64,000 bases of DNA from an uncultured SAR86 cluster bacterium (GTDB taxonomy: Bacteria > Pseudomonadota > Gammaproteobacteria > Magnimaribacterales > D2472): NCBI GenBank assembly GCA_902547295.1, contig CACCNJ010000002.1, positions 113,583-177,582 of the forward strand, read 5' to 3'. The position numbers were made by a program, and so were the translations under genes. The notes under the pieces were generated by a model. The model was not told the origin of the DNA, searched no databases, and saw only the letters and a list, made by a program, of their open reading frames with translations. Below, in pieces: positions 29,749 to 38,463 of the stretch; the stretch's first letter is position 1, and each line of letters opens with the position of its first letter.

Positions 29749-29970
29749 ATGATTGACAATAAAGTATTCTTTGATGTGATGTCAGAGATTCTTGAAGAAG
29801 ATGTCAATGACCTAAGTTTTCAATTAGATGAAGATAATTGGTCTTCTATCGCGGTTGTATCATGTTTAGCAGAATTTGATGACTTATTTGGCATTCTTCT
29901 TGATGGAGATGAATTATCAGAGTGTAAAACTTTAGAGGAAGTTCATAATATGTTGAAAGAGTCAGGATGA
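29749..29970 (+). CDS. Acyl carrier protein (copy 2)
   Basis: A 73-residue acidic protein with the carrier-protein four-helix pattern. The probable phosphopantetheine site is Ser33 in EDNWSSIAVVSCLAEFDDLFG, in register with the DSL motif of AcpP. A GGAGCC-type ribosome-binding site precedes the ATG. It overlaps the NeuD-like acyltransferase gene by ATGA, so the two are likely partners. Confidence 0.82.
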   Translation: MIDNKVFFDVMSEILEEDVNDLSFQLDEDNWSSIAVVSCLAEFDDLFGILLDGDELSECKTLEEVHNMLKESG

Positions 29971-30593
29971 AGAAACTAATAATAATTGGTACAGGCGGAT
30001 TTGCCGCTGAAGCTTATGATTACATAAGCACTTGTGAGAACATAGAAATAAACTTTCTAGATAGTATAGATATTGATGAAATTAGAGAAGATTTAAAACC
30101 ATATTATGCTGGGAACATATCTCAAATTGAAGATTTTACTGATTGTGAATTCTTTATTGGCATAGGTGATCCAAGAGAAAGATATAAAACCTTTAAAAAT
30201 CTTGAGAGGTATGATTTAAATTATTATTCTTTCATTCATCCAACAGCTTTAGTCTCAAAGACAGCAATTTTATCAGAAGGTAGTTTTTTATATCCTCATA
30301 CAATTTTGGCAAATAATTCAAAAGTTGGACCACATTGCGTAATTAATAGTTACTCTGCTGTTGGACATGACGCCGAGCTCAAAGGTTTTACCACTCTTAG
30401 TGCACATGTTGATATTACAGGTAATGTTGAGGTTGCTAACTTATGTTTTTTTGGAAGTGGATCTAGAACAGTCCCGAGTATTAAAGTTGCTGAAGATACT
30501 CGAGTTGGGGCTGGAGTTGTAGTGTTAAGAAATACATCAAAATCTGATATTTTAATGCCAAATGTCGCAAAAAAAATTAAAAACAGAAAATAA
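29967..30593 (+). CDS. NeuD/PglD-family acyltransferase
   Basis: A 208-residue sugar O- or N-acyltransferase of the NeuD/PglD type. The N-terminal Rossmann-like domain starts KLIIIGTGGFAAEAYDYI, and the C-terminal half is a left-handed beta-helix of hexapeptide repeats (SKTAILSEGSFLYPHTILANNSKVG and so on). Coupling to a carrier protein suggests it may use acyl-ACP instead of acetyl-CoA. That is inferred from context only. Confidence 0.85.
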   Translation: MKKLIIIGTGGFAAEAYDYISTCENIEINFLDSIDIDEIREDLKPYYAGNISQIEDFTDCEFFIGIGDPRERYKTFKNLERYDLNYYSFIHPTALVSKTAILSEGSFLYPHTILANNSKVGPHCVINSYSAVGHDAELKGFTTLSAHVDITGNVEVANLCFFGSGSRTVPSIKVAEDTRVGAGVVVLRNTSKSDILMPNVAKKIKNRK

Positions 30594-31566
30594 CTGGCAT
30601 TACTTATGCCATAAATCTGAGCTCAAGAAAGAGAATAGTTACGTTAATATTTCTTTTAAAGGTAAAGAGATTTTTGCATTATATGAAGATGGCTCAATTA
30701 ATGTTTTTGAGAACATGTGCATGCATAGAGGTTCAAAATTAGTTGAAGGTAAAAATGGCGTATGGAATAAGAAATGTCCTTATCACGGAGTATGTTATGA
30801 GAATGGCTTTCCTGTAAATGTTGAAGAAAAAGGCCTAAGAAGATCAAAAGATAGGATAAGACTAAATAAATATCATGCATCTGAGGTCGGAGACTTCATA
30901 TTTTTTTCTGAAAATGATGATGAAAATAATAAAATTGCTGACTTTTTAGGTAAAGAAACATTTGAACATCTTGAGAGTATTTCAAAAATAATCGATGAGC
31001 CTATTTCCGATACTCAGTATTACTATGATTGTAGATGGGAGGTCGCAATTGAAAATGCTCTAGAGCCACTTCACCTTGAAGATATTCATCCAGAAACTCT
31101 TGATACTTTAGACTTAGGCAAGTCTGAAAATGAAGAATATGACAATAGTGTTATATTTAATCATGCAATAAAAAATCAAAACATGGTAAGTGGATTAAAA
31201 AAAATGCAAAAATTATTTTCAAATAAATTCAATGAGAAATATCATTCAACATATGTTTTTCCATATTTTTTTATATCTTCAACTTTTGGTTTTTCATTTT
31301 CAATACAAACTTTTTTTCCATCAAACGAAAAGTTTAAAACTCATTTTAGGTCAAGAGTTTATTCATCAAAAGCTGTTAATGACTCAAAGAAAAAAATATT
31401 GAAGAATTTTTTTGACTCTACAATTAAAATAAATAAACAAATTTTTGAGGAAGATGCAGACATATGTTCAAAAATAGTTAAAACAGACAAGCATTTTATA
31501 GGACCTCTTGCGGACACTGAAGAAAAAATTATTTGGTTTAGAAAAAGACTTAGATTGTCAAATTAA
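30562..31566 (+). CDS. Rieske-type oxygenase alpha-subunit-like protein
   Basis: A 334-residue protein. The Rieske [2Fe-2S] ligands are Cys53-x-His55 (NMCMHRG) and Cys72-x-x-His75 (KKCPYHG). The mononuclear iron site is visible in ENALEPLHLEDIHPE, with two histidines in the usual spacing. It overlaps NeuD by 32 bases, which the ATG at 30562 requires. It would hydroxylate or otherwise oxidise the product of the cluster. No reductase or ferredoxin lies nearby. Confidence 0.85.
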   Translation: MSQKKLKTENNWHYLCHKSELKKENSYVNISFKGKEIFALYEDGSINVFENMCMHRGSKLVEGKNGVWNKKCPYHGVCYENGFPVNVEEKGLRRSKDRIRLNKYHASEVGDFIFFSENDDENNKIADFLGKETFEHLESISKIIDEPISDTQYYYDCRWEVAIENALEPLHLEDIHPETLDTLDLGKSENEEYDNSVIFNHAIKNQNMVSGLKKMQKLFSNKFNEKYHSTYVFPYFFISSTFGFSFSIQTFFPSNEKFKTHFRSRVYSSKAVNDSKKKILKNFFDSTIKINKQIFEEDADICSKIVKTDKHFIGPLADTEEKIIWFRKRLRLSN

Positions 31567-31571
31567 AAACC

Positions 31572-32288
31572 TTACTCTGATAAATATCCACCATCAGCAT
31601 TTATAGTAGTCCCAGTAATCCATCTTGACTCTTGCGAAAGCAAAAATTCAACTATTGAAACAATATCAGAGGTCTTCCCAAAACCCAGAAGATGTTTTTT
31701 TTTAAAATCTTTCAAAGATTCATCAGTCATATTTTTTATTGATCTTTCATGCATTGGTGTATCTACAGCTCCAGCCCTAATAGCATTTACTCGAATATTT
31801 TTTAACGCTAACTCTGAAGCAGAATGAAGTACCATTGATTCCATAGCAGCTCTAGCAGAACCATAAAGCATCATGCCACTTTTCCCTCTTACTGAACTAA
31901 CAGATGACATAGTTAAAACACTCCCATTATTGTTAATAAATCCTTTTTTAGAGGAATATTTAAGAAGAACCATAAATGAAATTATTGGTGGAGAAAAAAT
32001 TTCATTAAAATCGACTTCAGAAATAAGCTTTGTCATTTTAAATCTCTCAGCACCAATACAATTGATTGCACCATCAAATGAAACTTTTTTGTATAGATTT
32101 TTTTTAAAAAAAGTATCAAGATGTTCAAATGATGTTACTTGATGTTTAAGAAAATGAATATTCTTAGACTTAATAGCCTCTAGTTTTTCAGAATTTCGTC
32201 CCAAAACAAAAACATGATTATCTTTTGATAGTTTTTTTGCTAAGTCTAGACCAATTCCAGAGGTCCCACCCATTACTAAAAAATTCAT
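31572..32288 (-). CDS. SDR family reductase (FabG-like, copy 2)
   Basis: A 238-residue short-chain dehydrogenase with GGTSGIG near residue 7, the catalytic MMLYGSARAAMES (Tyr with +4 Ala in place of the usual Lys; check) and the closing WITGTTINADGGYLSE typical of FabG-like enzymes. The expected active-site Lys is not in the standard Tyr-x-x-x-Lys place, so activity may be altered. It overlaps KAS copy 2 by one base and converges on the Rieske gene. Confidence 0.82.
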   Translation of the reverse strand: MNFLVMGGTSGIGLDLAKKLSKDNHVFVLGRNSEKLEAIKSKNIHFLKHQVTSFEHLDTFFKKNLYKKVSFDGAINCIGAERFKMTKLISEVDFNEIFSPPIISFMVLLKYSSKKGFINNNGSVLTMSSVSSVRGKSGMMLYGSARAAMESMVLHSASELALKNIRVNAIRAGAVDTPMHERSIKNMTDESLKDFKKKHLLGFGKTSDIVSIVEFLLSQESRWITGTTINADGGYLSE

Positions 32289-33301
32289 TAATACTCCATA
32301 TGGTTCAGATAAGTATTTGAGTAAATTTTAACATCTGCTAATGCCCATGATAATCCGACACCAAAACCTGCAACCAGAACATTACTATCATTTTTTTTAA
32401 TAAAATTTTCGTCAGTTAACAAAAGTGGAATTGTTGCAGAAGAAGTATTACCAAATTTATCAATATTGATTAATTTTTGATTATCTGAAACACCAATTTT
32501 TTTGTAAATATGATTAAGCATAAACAGATTCGCTTGATGAAGAAGAACATAATCATAATCAGATATTTTTTTTGATATATTTTCAACATGCTCATTAATA
32601 AACTTTGGTATTTCTTTTATAGTAAAGTTAAATACATCAGGACCATTCATATACAAAGAATCTTTTTGATCCGCAACGTCAATAACTTTATGAATTCCAG
32701 ATGGAATACTTATTGTTTTATAACCCTCACCTCTAGAATTAAATCTAAAAGTAGAGTCAAAATCGCTATCAGTTTTCGCTATAATTGAGGCTGATCCAGC
32801 ATCACCAAATAATATTGAAGTTCCAGTATCCTTCATATCTAAAAATTTACTTGGAGTTTCTCCGGCCAATAAGAGCACCTTTGACAAACCCATTGATATT
32901 AGAGTTTTTGCTAAAAAAATACCATTTACATATCCAGAGCAGCCAAGATTTACTTCATAACATATTGCTGATTCTTTGATTTTAAGTCTCTTGTGTATTT
33001 CAAATACTGTCGCAGGCATTTGATAATTGGGAGATTGTGTCACAAATAATACCGCATCTATATCATCAGGAGTATTATTTGTTTGGTCAAATATATCTTT
33101 AGCAGCTTTAATACATAAATCTGCTGCGGTAATTGATTCATCAGACCAAAATCTTTGTTTGACACCTATCATATCAAAAGATTTTTTTAATGATTTTTCG
33201 TCACTTAAATAGGAAAAATGATCATTAGTAACCTTGTTTGAAGGAACTACTGTGGATACAGCAACAATGCTCGAATTAGATGTTTTTAAATATTCGGCCA
33301 T
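32288..33301 (-). CDS. KAS III-like beta-ketoacyl-ACP synthase (copy 2)
   Basis: A 337-residue thiolase-fold enzyme with Cys121 in LGCSGYVNG, His in LLHQANLFML and Asn in DKFGNTSSATIP. It is the more FabH-like of the two copies and heads a two-gene operon with SDR copy 2. The two KAS III proteins in one cluster suggest two condensation or acyl-transfer steps on different substrates. Confidence 0.9.
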   Translation of the reverse strand: MAEYLKTSNSSIVAVSTVVPSNKVTNDHFSYLSDEKSLKKSFDMIGVKQRFWSDESITAADLCIKAAKDIFDQTNNTPDDIDAVLFVTQSPNYQMPATVFEIHKRLKIKESAICYEVNLGCSGYVNGIFLAKTLISMGLSKVLLLAGETPSKFLDMKDTGTSILFGDAGSASIIAKTDSDFDSTFRFNSRGEGYKTISIPSGIHKVIDVADQKDSLYMNGPDVFNFTIKEIPKFINEHVENISKKISDYDYVLLHQANLFMLNHIYKKIGVSDNQKLINIDKFGNTSSATIPLLLTDENFIKKNDSNVLVAGFGVGLSWALADVKIYSNTYLNHMEY

Positions 33302-33370
33302 ACTAAATTTTAATATAAATTATACACCCATGTAATTTAAAAAGGTTGCAGTGATCTTTTTATAAGCACT

Positions 33371-33805
33371 TTAAAAGAATAAAAAGATCCCTAAGTCGAT
33401 AGCCAAATAGACATTTGCCAGAAACCCTATTGCCCAAAATATACTTCTAGGGCTTGGATTTTTTTCTGTTGCTATTTTGTAATACAAAATCATATGAGTA
33501 ATTCTTGCTAAAGCATAAACCCATATTATTATTGAAAGCTTTAATGGACTATAGCCTGAGAACATTGCTAAAAATGTCATGCCTAATATCGGAATAATAT
33601 TTTCAAGAGAATTATGAAATGTCCTATGACTTCTAAATACAAAAGATGATTGTCCTAGTTCAGGCTTCACTATTCCAGGACTGTATCCTTCTTTCTGTCT
33701 TCGATGAGCTCTTACTGCTACCATTGCTTGAATGATCATAGTTACCAACATTAACCATATGCCTGTAAGTGAAGAGTGATAAACATCAAACATTTTTGAC
33801 CCCAA
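33371..33805 (-). CDS. MAPEG family membrane protein
   Basis: A 144-residue four-helix protein of the membrane-associated eicosanoid/glutathione metabolism family. FRSHRTFHNSLENIIPIL in the second helix is the family signature (FRxHRaHxNxxEn), and YALARITHMILYYK follows. Bacterial members are poorly characterised. Single gene; nothing in the spacers on either side. Confidence 0.88.
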   Translation of the reverse strand: MGSKMFDVYHSSLTGIWLMLVTMIIQAMVAVRAHRRQKEGYSPGIVKPELGQSSFVFRSHRTFHNSLENIIPILGMTFLAMFSGYSPLKLSIIIWVYALARITHMILYYKIATEKNPSPRSIFWAIGFLANVYLAIDLGIFLFF

Positions 33806-33874
33806 TAAATTTGTTTTGTTTTATCAATTATAGACATAATATGACAACGAAGGTTATAAATTATATTGTTTTAA

Positions 33875-34231
33875 ATGAGCTCGATTTATAAAGTTTTAAC
33901 AGAAGAAGAGTGGGAACATGCAATCTCCCTTGGTTATGTAGAAACCAAGTTAGATAATGATGATGGCTTTATACATTTATCAACATCAAAACAGCTTGCT
34001 TTGACACTTCATTTATATTTTAAAAACTCTAAGAAGGTTATTTTGCTAGAGATAGATCAAAATGCCATTGAAAATAAAATAGTTTTTGAAGAGGCTAAAT
34101 CAGGAAGCAGATTAGGAAAATTTGCACATCTTTATGGTAAATTACTTATAAAAAATGTTAAAAAAGAATGGACACTAAAGAGAAATGGTTTTGATTTACC
34201 TAAAAAAGTTTTAGCGGAATCAGAAGAATAA
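33875..34231 (+). CDS. DUF952 family protein
   Basis: A 118-residue cytosolic protein. DGFIHLSTSKQLALTLHLYF and FAHLYGKLL are typical of DUF952, a compact family without an assigned reaction. It lies six bases before the sterol-desaturase-like gene and is probably co-transcribed. Confidence 0.88.
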   Translation: MSSIYKVLTEEEWEHAISLGYVETKLDNDDGFIHLSTSKQLALTLHLYFKNSKKVILLEIDQNAIENKIVFEEAKSGSRLGKFAHLYGKLLIKNVKKEWTLKRNGFDLPKKVLAESEE

Positions 34232-34236
34232 TAAAT

Positions 34237-35070
34237 ATGACAGATTTAACAATAAACCAAGTTTACGCAATTGGAGCTCCAATAGTTTTGGCTATGATTC
34301 TTATTGAAGTATTTTTCTCCAGCATCTATAACAAAAATCTTTATAAAAAAGATGACACCCTTTGCACAATTGGGCTTTTAACAGGAAATATTCTTATGGT
34401 ATTTGCTCTAAAGGGAGTTACATTAGCGCTACATTTTTACTTATTCCAATTTAAGTTGTTTAACTTATCAGCATTGATACCAGTTTGGGCTTTATGGATT
34501 CTCACTTTTGTCATGATAGATTTAGTTTTTTATTTTTATCACCGTATTTCTCACAGAGTAAATTTCTTATGGGCCATTCATATGAGCCATCATTCAAGTG
34601 AAGAAATGAACTTTGCTGTATCTTTTAGGCAGGCTTGGTTTGGCCCAATATCAAAATTACCATTTTTTATGGTGTTGCCTTTATTGGGCTTTGATCCAAC
34701 CATAATTGCAGTGGCAGGTGTAGTTAGCACGCTATGGGGAATTGTTGGACACACACAAATTGTTGGCAAGCTTGGTCCGCTTGAATGGATTTTTAATACT
34801 CCATCTCATCACAGGGTTCATCATGGAGCTAATAGCCAGTATATAGATAAAAATTATGGAAATTTATTAATTATTTGGGATAGAATGTTTGGTACCTTTG
34901 AATCGGAAGATGAGCCAGTAAAGTTTGGTTTAGTAAGAAATGTAAACACTTTTAATCCAACGAAGATAACTTTTATGGGATGGATAGATATTTTTAAAAA
35001 TATGAAAAATGCTTCGAACTTTAGCGAAGCAATATATTTTTTATTAGGACCACCAAAAACTAAAAATTAA
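34237..35070 (+). CDS. Sterol desaturase/fatty acid hydroxylase family protein
   Basis: A 277-residue diiron membrane hydroxylase. Histidine clusters are present as FYHRISHRVNFLWAIHMSHHS and HRVHHGANSQYIDKNYGN, the tripartite iron-binding pattern of the FA_hydroxylase superfamily, with four membrane helices around them. The substrate (sterol, carotenoid, alkylglycerol or fatty acid) cannot be deduced. Confidence 0.9.
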   Translation: MTDLTINQVYAIGAPIVLAMILIEVFFSSIYNKNLYKKDDTLCTIGLLTGNILMVFALKGVTLALHFYLFQFKLFNLSALIPVWALWILTFVMIDLVFYFYHRISHRVNFLWAIHMSHHSSEEMNFAVSFRQAWFGPISKLPFFMVLPLLGFDPTIIAVAGVVSTLWGIVGHTQIVGKLGPLEWIFNTPSHHRVHHGANSQYIDKNYGNLLIIWDRMFGTFESEDEPVKFGLVRNVNTFNPTKITFMGWIDIFKNMKNASNFSEAIYFLLGPPKTKN

Positions 35071-35072
35071 TT

Positions 35073-35537
35073 ATGAAACATATCTTATATTTTCTTTTTG
35101 TATCACCCTTAGCCTTTTCTTTTGAAAGCTCAGAAAATTGTGATGATATTGAGCTATTCTTTTTAAGTCCACAAGATGGTTTTGTTAGTAAGAATCAAAA
35201 ACTAAAGGTAGAGTTTGGAACGAAAAATATAAATATTAGCCCTGCCGGTGTAGTTGTTGAGAAACAAGATAATTGTATAGTTAGCGGGCATCATCATTTA
35301 ATTATTAATAATGCCTATGAAGTTAAGAGTTTTGAAAATCAACCGATACCATATAGAGCAAATATTCTCCATTTTGGTGGCGGTCAAAAAGAAGCAGAGC
35401 TCTCCCTTCCTCCTGGAAAATATTCTCTACAACTTGCAATAGGCGATTACGAGCATAAACCCATCAATAGAAATAGGTCAGACCAAAAATACAACCCAAT
35501 TCTTTCAGAAATTATTAATGTTGAAATATTGCCATAG
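35073..35537 (+). CDS. DUF4399 periplasmic protein
   Basis: A 154-residue exported protein: N-terminal signal peptide (LYFLFVSPLAFSFES) and a beta-rich domain with FLSPQDGFVSKNQKLKVEFG, GHHHLIINN and LHFGGGQKEAELSLPPGKYSLQLAIGD, the text of DUF4399. The conserved triple histidine may bind metal. It is likely co-transcribed with the hydroxylase, two bases upstream. Confidence 0.9.
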   Translation: MKHILYFLFVSPLAFSFESSENCDDIELFFLSPQDGFVSKNQKLKVEFGTKNINISPAGVVVEKQDNCIVSGHHHLIINNAYEVKSFENQPIPYRANILHFGGGQKEAELSLPPGKYSLQLAIGDYEHKPINRNRSDQKYNPILSEIINVEILP

Positions 35538-35600
35538 TTAAAGCTTTTCTTTTTTCTCAAAGACATTTCTAATACAATTAGTACTACACATAGGGGAATA

Positions 35601-36854
35601 ATTATTTTTTTAAAGAAAGTTAAAAATAATTTTTTATTTGAGGCATGTATTCTCATTCTCACAGCTGTTTATTGCGTTCAGCTATATGCAAAAGAAATAG
35701 TGATAAACCCAGGAGATAATGCACAAGAGGAACTGCAAGAAGCTCTAATACTTATGTCAGAAGGGGATACTCTTTTGATTAAGTCTGGTTACTATTTATT
35801 TGAAGATGGGCTTTCTCTCGATGTAGATAATGTCTCAATAATTGGCGAGGGTTTGGATAAAACTATATTGGACTTCAAAAATCAACAGTCTGGAGCTCAA
35901 GGATTCTTAGTAACTTCAAACAAAGTGACATTAAAAGATTTCGCAATATTGGACGCAAAAGGTGATGCACTAAAGGTAATAGGATCAAAAAGCATCAATA
36001 TGATTAACTTAAGAACAGAGTGGACAGGTGGACCAAAGAGCACAAATGGTGCATATGGATTTTATCCTGTTGAGTCTGAAGATGTGCTTATTGATGGATG
36101 TGTTGCCATAGGCGCATCAGATGCTGGAATATACGTAGGGCAATCTAAGAACATTATTGTTAGAAATAGTATTGCTCAATATAACGTAGCTGGGATTGAA
36201 ATAGAAAATTCTTACTATGCAGATGTTTACAACAATCTTGCTTCACATAATACTGGCGGCATTTTAATATTTGATTTACCTGATTTGCCTCAACAAGGCG
36301 GTCATCACATAAGAGTTTTTGATAACAAATCAATAGACAATGATACTGATAACTTCGCCCCAGAGGGTAATATTGTTGGAGAAGTTCCAAGAGGCACAGG
36401 AATTATTATTATGGCTAATTCTGATGTGGAGGTTTTTAATAATGAAATGAGTGGAAATGGAACAGTAAACCTCTCGATTGTCTCTTATTCTGATGAAACA
36501 GATGATCCAAATTATTATCCCCATCCAAGAAGGATTCAGGTTCATAACAATATATATGGTCCTGTAGGATTTGATCCAGATGTTGAAACAGGTGATTTGG
36601 CAAAAGCATTATATGAAATAAGTGATGGGAACATGCCAGATATTTTTTGGGATGGTGTTGTTCCAATTTCTCAAATGATATTTGGGCAACCAGATGATGA
36701 TAAGTTAAAGGTAGACGAAAATAGCGATGTGAGTTTTTTAACGATCAGTCCAATAAAGTACATGTTAGGGTTTTCAAATCCTATACGAACAGAAAAGAAA
36801 GAATTTAAAGGGGTCATTAATCCACTTGAGCCGATTGTAATAGACGGTATATAG
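35601..36854 (+). CDS. Exported parallel beta-helix repeat protein (start uncertain)
   Basis: A beta-helix protein with repeated turns such as NVSIIGEGLDKTIL, NIIVRNSIAQYNVAGIEIENS and YADVYNNLASHNTGGIL. It resembles the TIGR03805 group that is paired with diheme cytochromes like the next gene. The first usual start is GTG 35700, but the frame continues upstream through a signal peptide (KKVKNN, then CILILTAVYC) to an AGGGGA at 35592-35597 with no ATG, GTG or TTG in frame. An ATT or ATA start near 35598-35604 or an indel is possible. I take the upstream extension as real. Confidence 0.75.
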   Translation: MIFLKKVKNNFLFEACILILTAVYCVQLYAKEIVINPGDNAQEELQEALILMSEGDTLLIKSGYYLFEDGLSLDVDNVSIIGEGLDKTILDFKNQQSGAQGFLVTSNKVTLKDFAILDAKGDALKVIGSKSINMINLRTEWTGGPKSTNGAYGFYPVESEDVLIDGCVAIGASDAGIYVGQSKNIIVRNSIAQYNVAGIEIENSYYADVYNNLASHNTGGILIFDLPDLPQQGGHHIRVFDNKSIDNDTDNFAPEGNIVGEVPRGTGIIIMANSDVEVFNNEMSGNGTVNLSIVSYSDETDDPNYYPHPRRIQVHNNIYGPVGFDPDVETGDLAKALYEISDGNMPDIFWDGVVPISQMIFGQPDDDKLKVDENSDVSFLTISPIKYMLGFSNPIRTEKKEFKGVINPLEPIVIDGI

Positions 36855-36859
36855 GGATA

Positions 36860-37897
36860 ATGAAAAAGAAATTTCAAATATTGCTAGTGCTTATCCTGTG
36901 CACCAGGCTAACTGCGATTAATGATAATCTAATTATTTCTGAATCTTTTCCACCAAAATTATCAGAGTTTGGTTTTTTTCTAGATGATTCAGCACAAATA
37001 CCTCATGAGAATGTAATACCATACGAGCTGATATCAACTTTATTTTCTGATTACTCATATAAGCAAAGATGGGTATATGTTCCCAACAATAAGAAAGCCC
37101 AATATGAAGAGAATTGGGTTTTTAATTTTCCTGTCGGCTCTGCATTAATAAAAACATTTTATTACCCTGTTGATGAAAGAAATCCAGATCTTGGAATGAA
37201 TCTTTTAGAAACAAGACTTTTATTAAGGAAAGAGAATGGCTGGGAAGCTGTATCTTATGCATGGAATGAGGAACAAAACGAGGCATATAAAAAAGTTGCT
37301 GGAAAAACAATTAATGTTTCTTGGACTGATTTTATGGGCAACGATAGAGATGTTAGGTATCGAGTGCCAAACGTAAATCAATGCAAGGAATGTCATGCAG
37401 CTCAGGATAAGATCACACCAATTGGGCCAAAAGCCAGAAACTTAAATAAAAAGTTTGAATTTAATGATGGAGAATTTAATCAGTTAACTTATTGGATGAA
37501 TAGACAAATAATAGATGATTATCCAATGGAGTTAGTTTCTCCAGTTGATTGGACAGACGAAAGCCAAAATATTAATGACAGAGTTCGTTCTTATTTAGAT
37601 GTAAATTGTGGGCATTGCCACTCTCCAACAGGAAATGCAAATTCAACCGGCCTTTATCTTCACCTAGATGAAACAAGAGATATTCATTTGGGTTTGTATA
37701 AAAAGCCTGTTGCAACTGGTAGAGGCAGTGGAGGCTTAAAGTATTCAATAGTGCCAGGCAAACCGGACGAATCAATTTTATTACATAGAATGATTTCTCT
37801 CGATCCAGGAGTGATGATGCCAGAATCTGGAAGAGCACTTTCACACACCGAGGCTGTTGATATGGTCAGAGAGTGGATCTTGGTAATGGAAGATTGA
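36860..37897 (+). CDS. Diheme cytochrome c-type protein (HNE_0200/SO_2930-like)
   Basis: A 345-residue exported protein with two haem sites: CKECH at about residue 175 and CGHCH at about 250. The N-terminal half contains LISTLFSDYSYKQRWVYVPN and the C-terminal half GLKYSIVPGKPDESILLHRMIS, as in the TIGR03806-type family that is commonly encoded next to the beta-helix protein. Signal peptide at the N-terminus. Its electron partner is unknown. Confidence 0.88.
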   Translation: MKKKFQILLVLILCTRLTAINDNLIISESFPPKLSEFGFFLDDSAQIPHENVIPYELISTLFSDYSYKQRWVYVPNNKKAQYEENWVFNFPVGSALIKTFYYPVDERNPDLGMNLLETRLLLRKENGWEAVSYAWNEEQNEAYKKVAGKTINVSWTDFMGNDRDVRYRVPNVNQCKECHAAQDKITPIGPKARNLNKKFEFNDGEFNQLTYWMNRQIIDDYPMELVSPVDWTDESQNINDRVRSYLDVNCGHCHSPTGNANSTGLYLHLDETRDIHLGLYKKPVATGRGSGGLKYSIVPGKPDESILLHRMISLDPGVMMPESGRALSHTEAVDMVREWILVMED

Positions 37898-38463
37898 GAT
37901 TACATTCACGTAATATTTTCATTTTTCTATCTGCAATAATATTTCTTTATTCTTGTGAAATTGAAGAATCTAAAAATATCTATAAACCGCCCTCAATAGA
38001 AACTTCCACAAAAATAGATAAAAGCAGCAATGCCTATTCAATTGAAGTTCTTGAAAGTGTTGGCGATGAGTTATCGAATCTACTTAATAAAGAAATAAAC
38101 CTTTTTTCATCAAACGAAGTCAAATTTGAAGGAGAAATAATAAGTAAATATATTGATTGTGGATTTATGAATAATGAGATTTATGTAAATTATATTGATA
38201 GGATATTTGGCTCATATTTAGAAGCTGTTATAACCTTTAAAATAGTAAATGAAGACAACGTATACATAATTAATAATGATGAGATCAGATACACTTTTTT
38301 TTCAAAAGAGACAGGAACAAGATGGAGATTTAAATCTAATAAACCAAAAGAATTATTGGTAGGTAATCCTGTCTACAGCGACAATCCTTACAGAACATGT
38401 TTATCTAAAAATGTATTAGAGAAAAAGATTAAAAATATATTAAATAGGACATCAAATGGCTAA
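37894..38463 (+). CDS. Putative lipoprotein, unknown (189 aa)
   Basis: From TTG 37894, which overlaps the cytochrome stop as TTGA, a signal (IFIFLSAIIFLYSC) ends at a lipobox cysteine. The mature protein is lysine/asparagine-rich and shows no family I know; a late segment reads GTRWRFKSNKPKELLVGNPVYSDNPYRTC. An earlier GTG at 37873 would extend the N-terminus. It overlaps the next gene by eight bases. Confidence 0.6.
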   Translation: MRLHSRNIFIFLSAIIFLYSCEIEESKNIYKPPSIETSTKIDKSSNAYSIEVLESVGDELSNLLNKEINLFSSNEVKFEGEIISKYIDCGFMNNEIYVNYIDRIFGSYLEAVITFKIVNEDNVYIINNDEIRYTFFSKETGTRWRFKSNKPKELLVGNPVYSDNPYRTCLSKNVLEKKIKNILNRTSNG

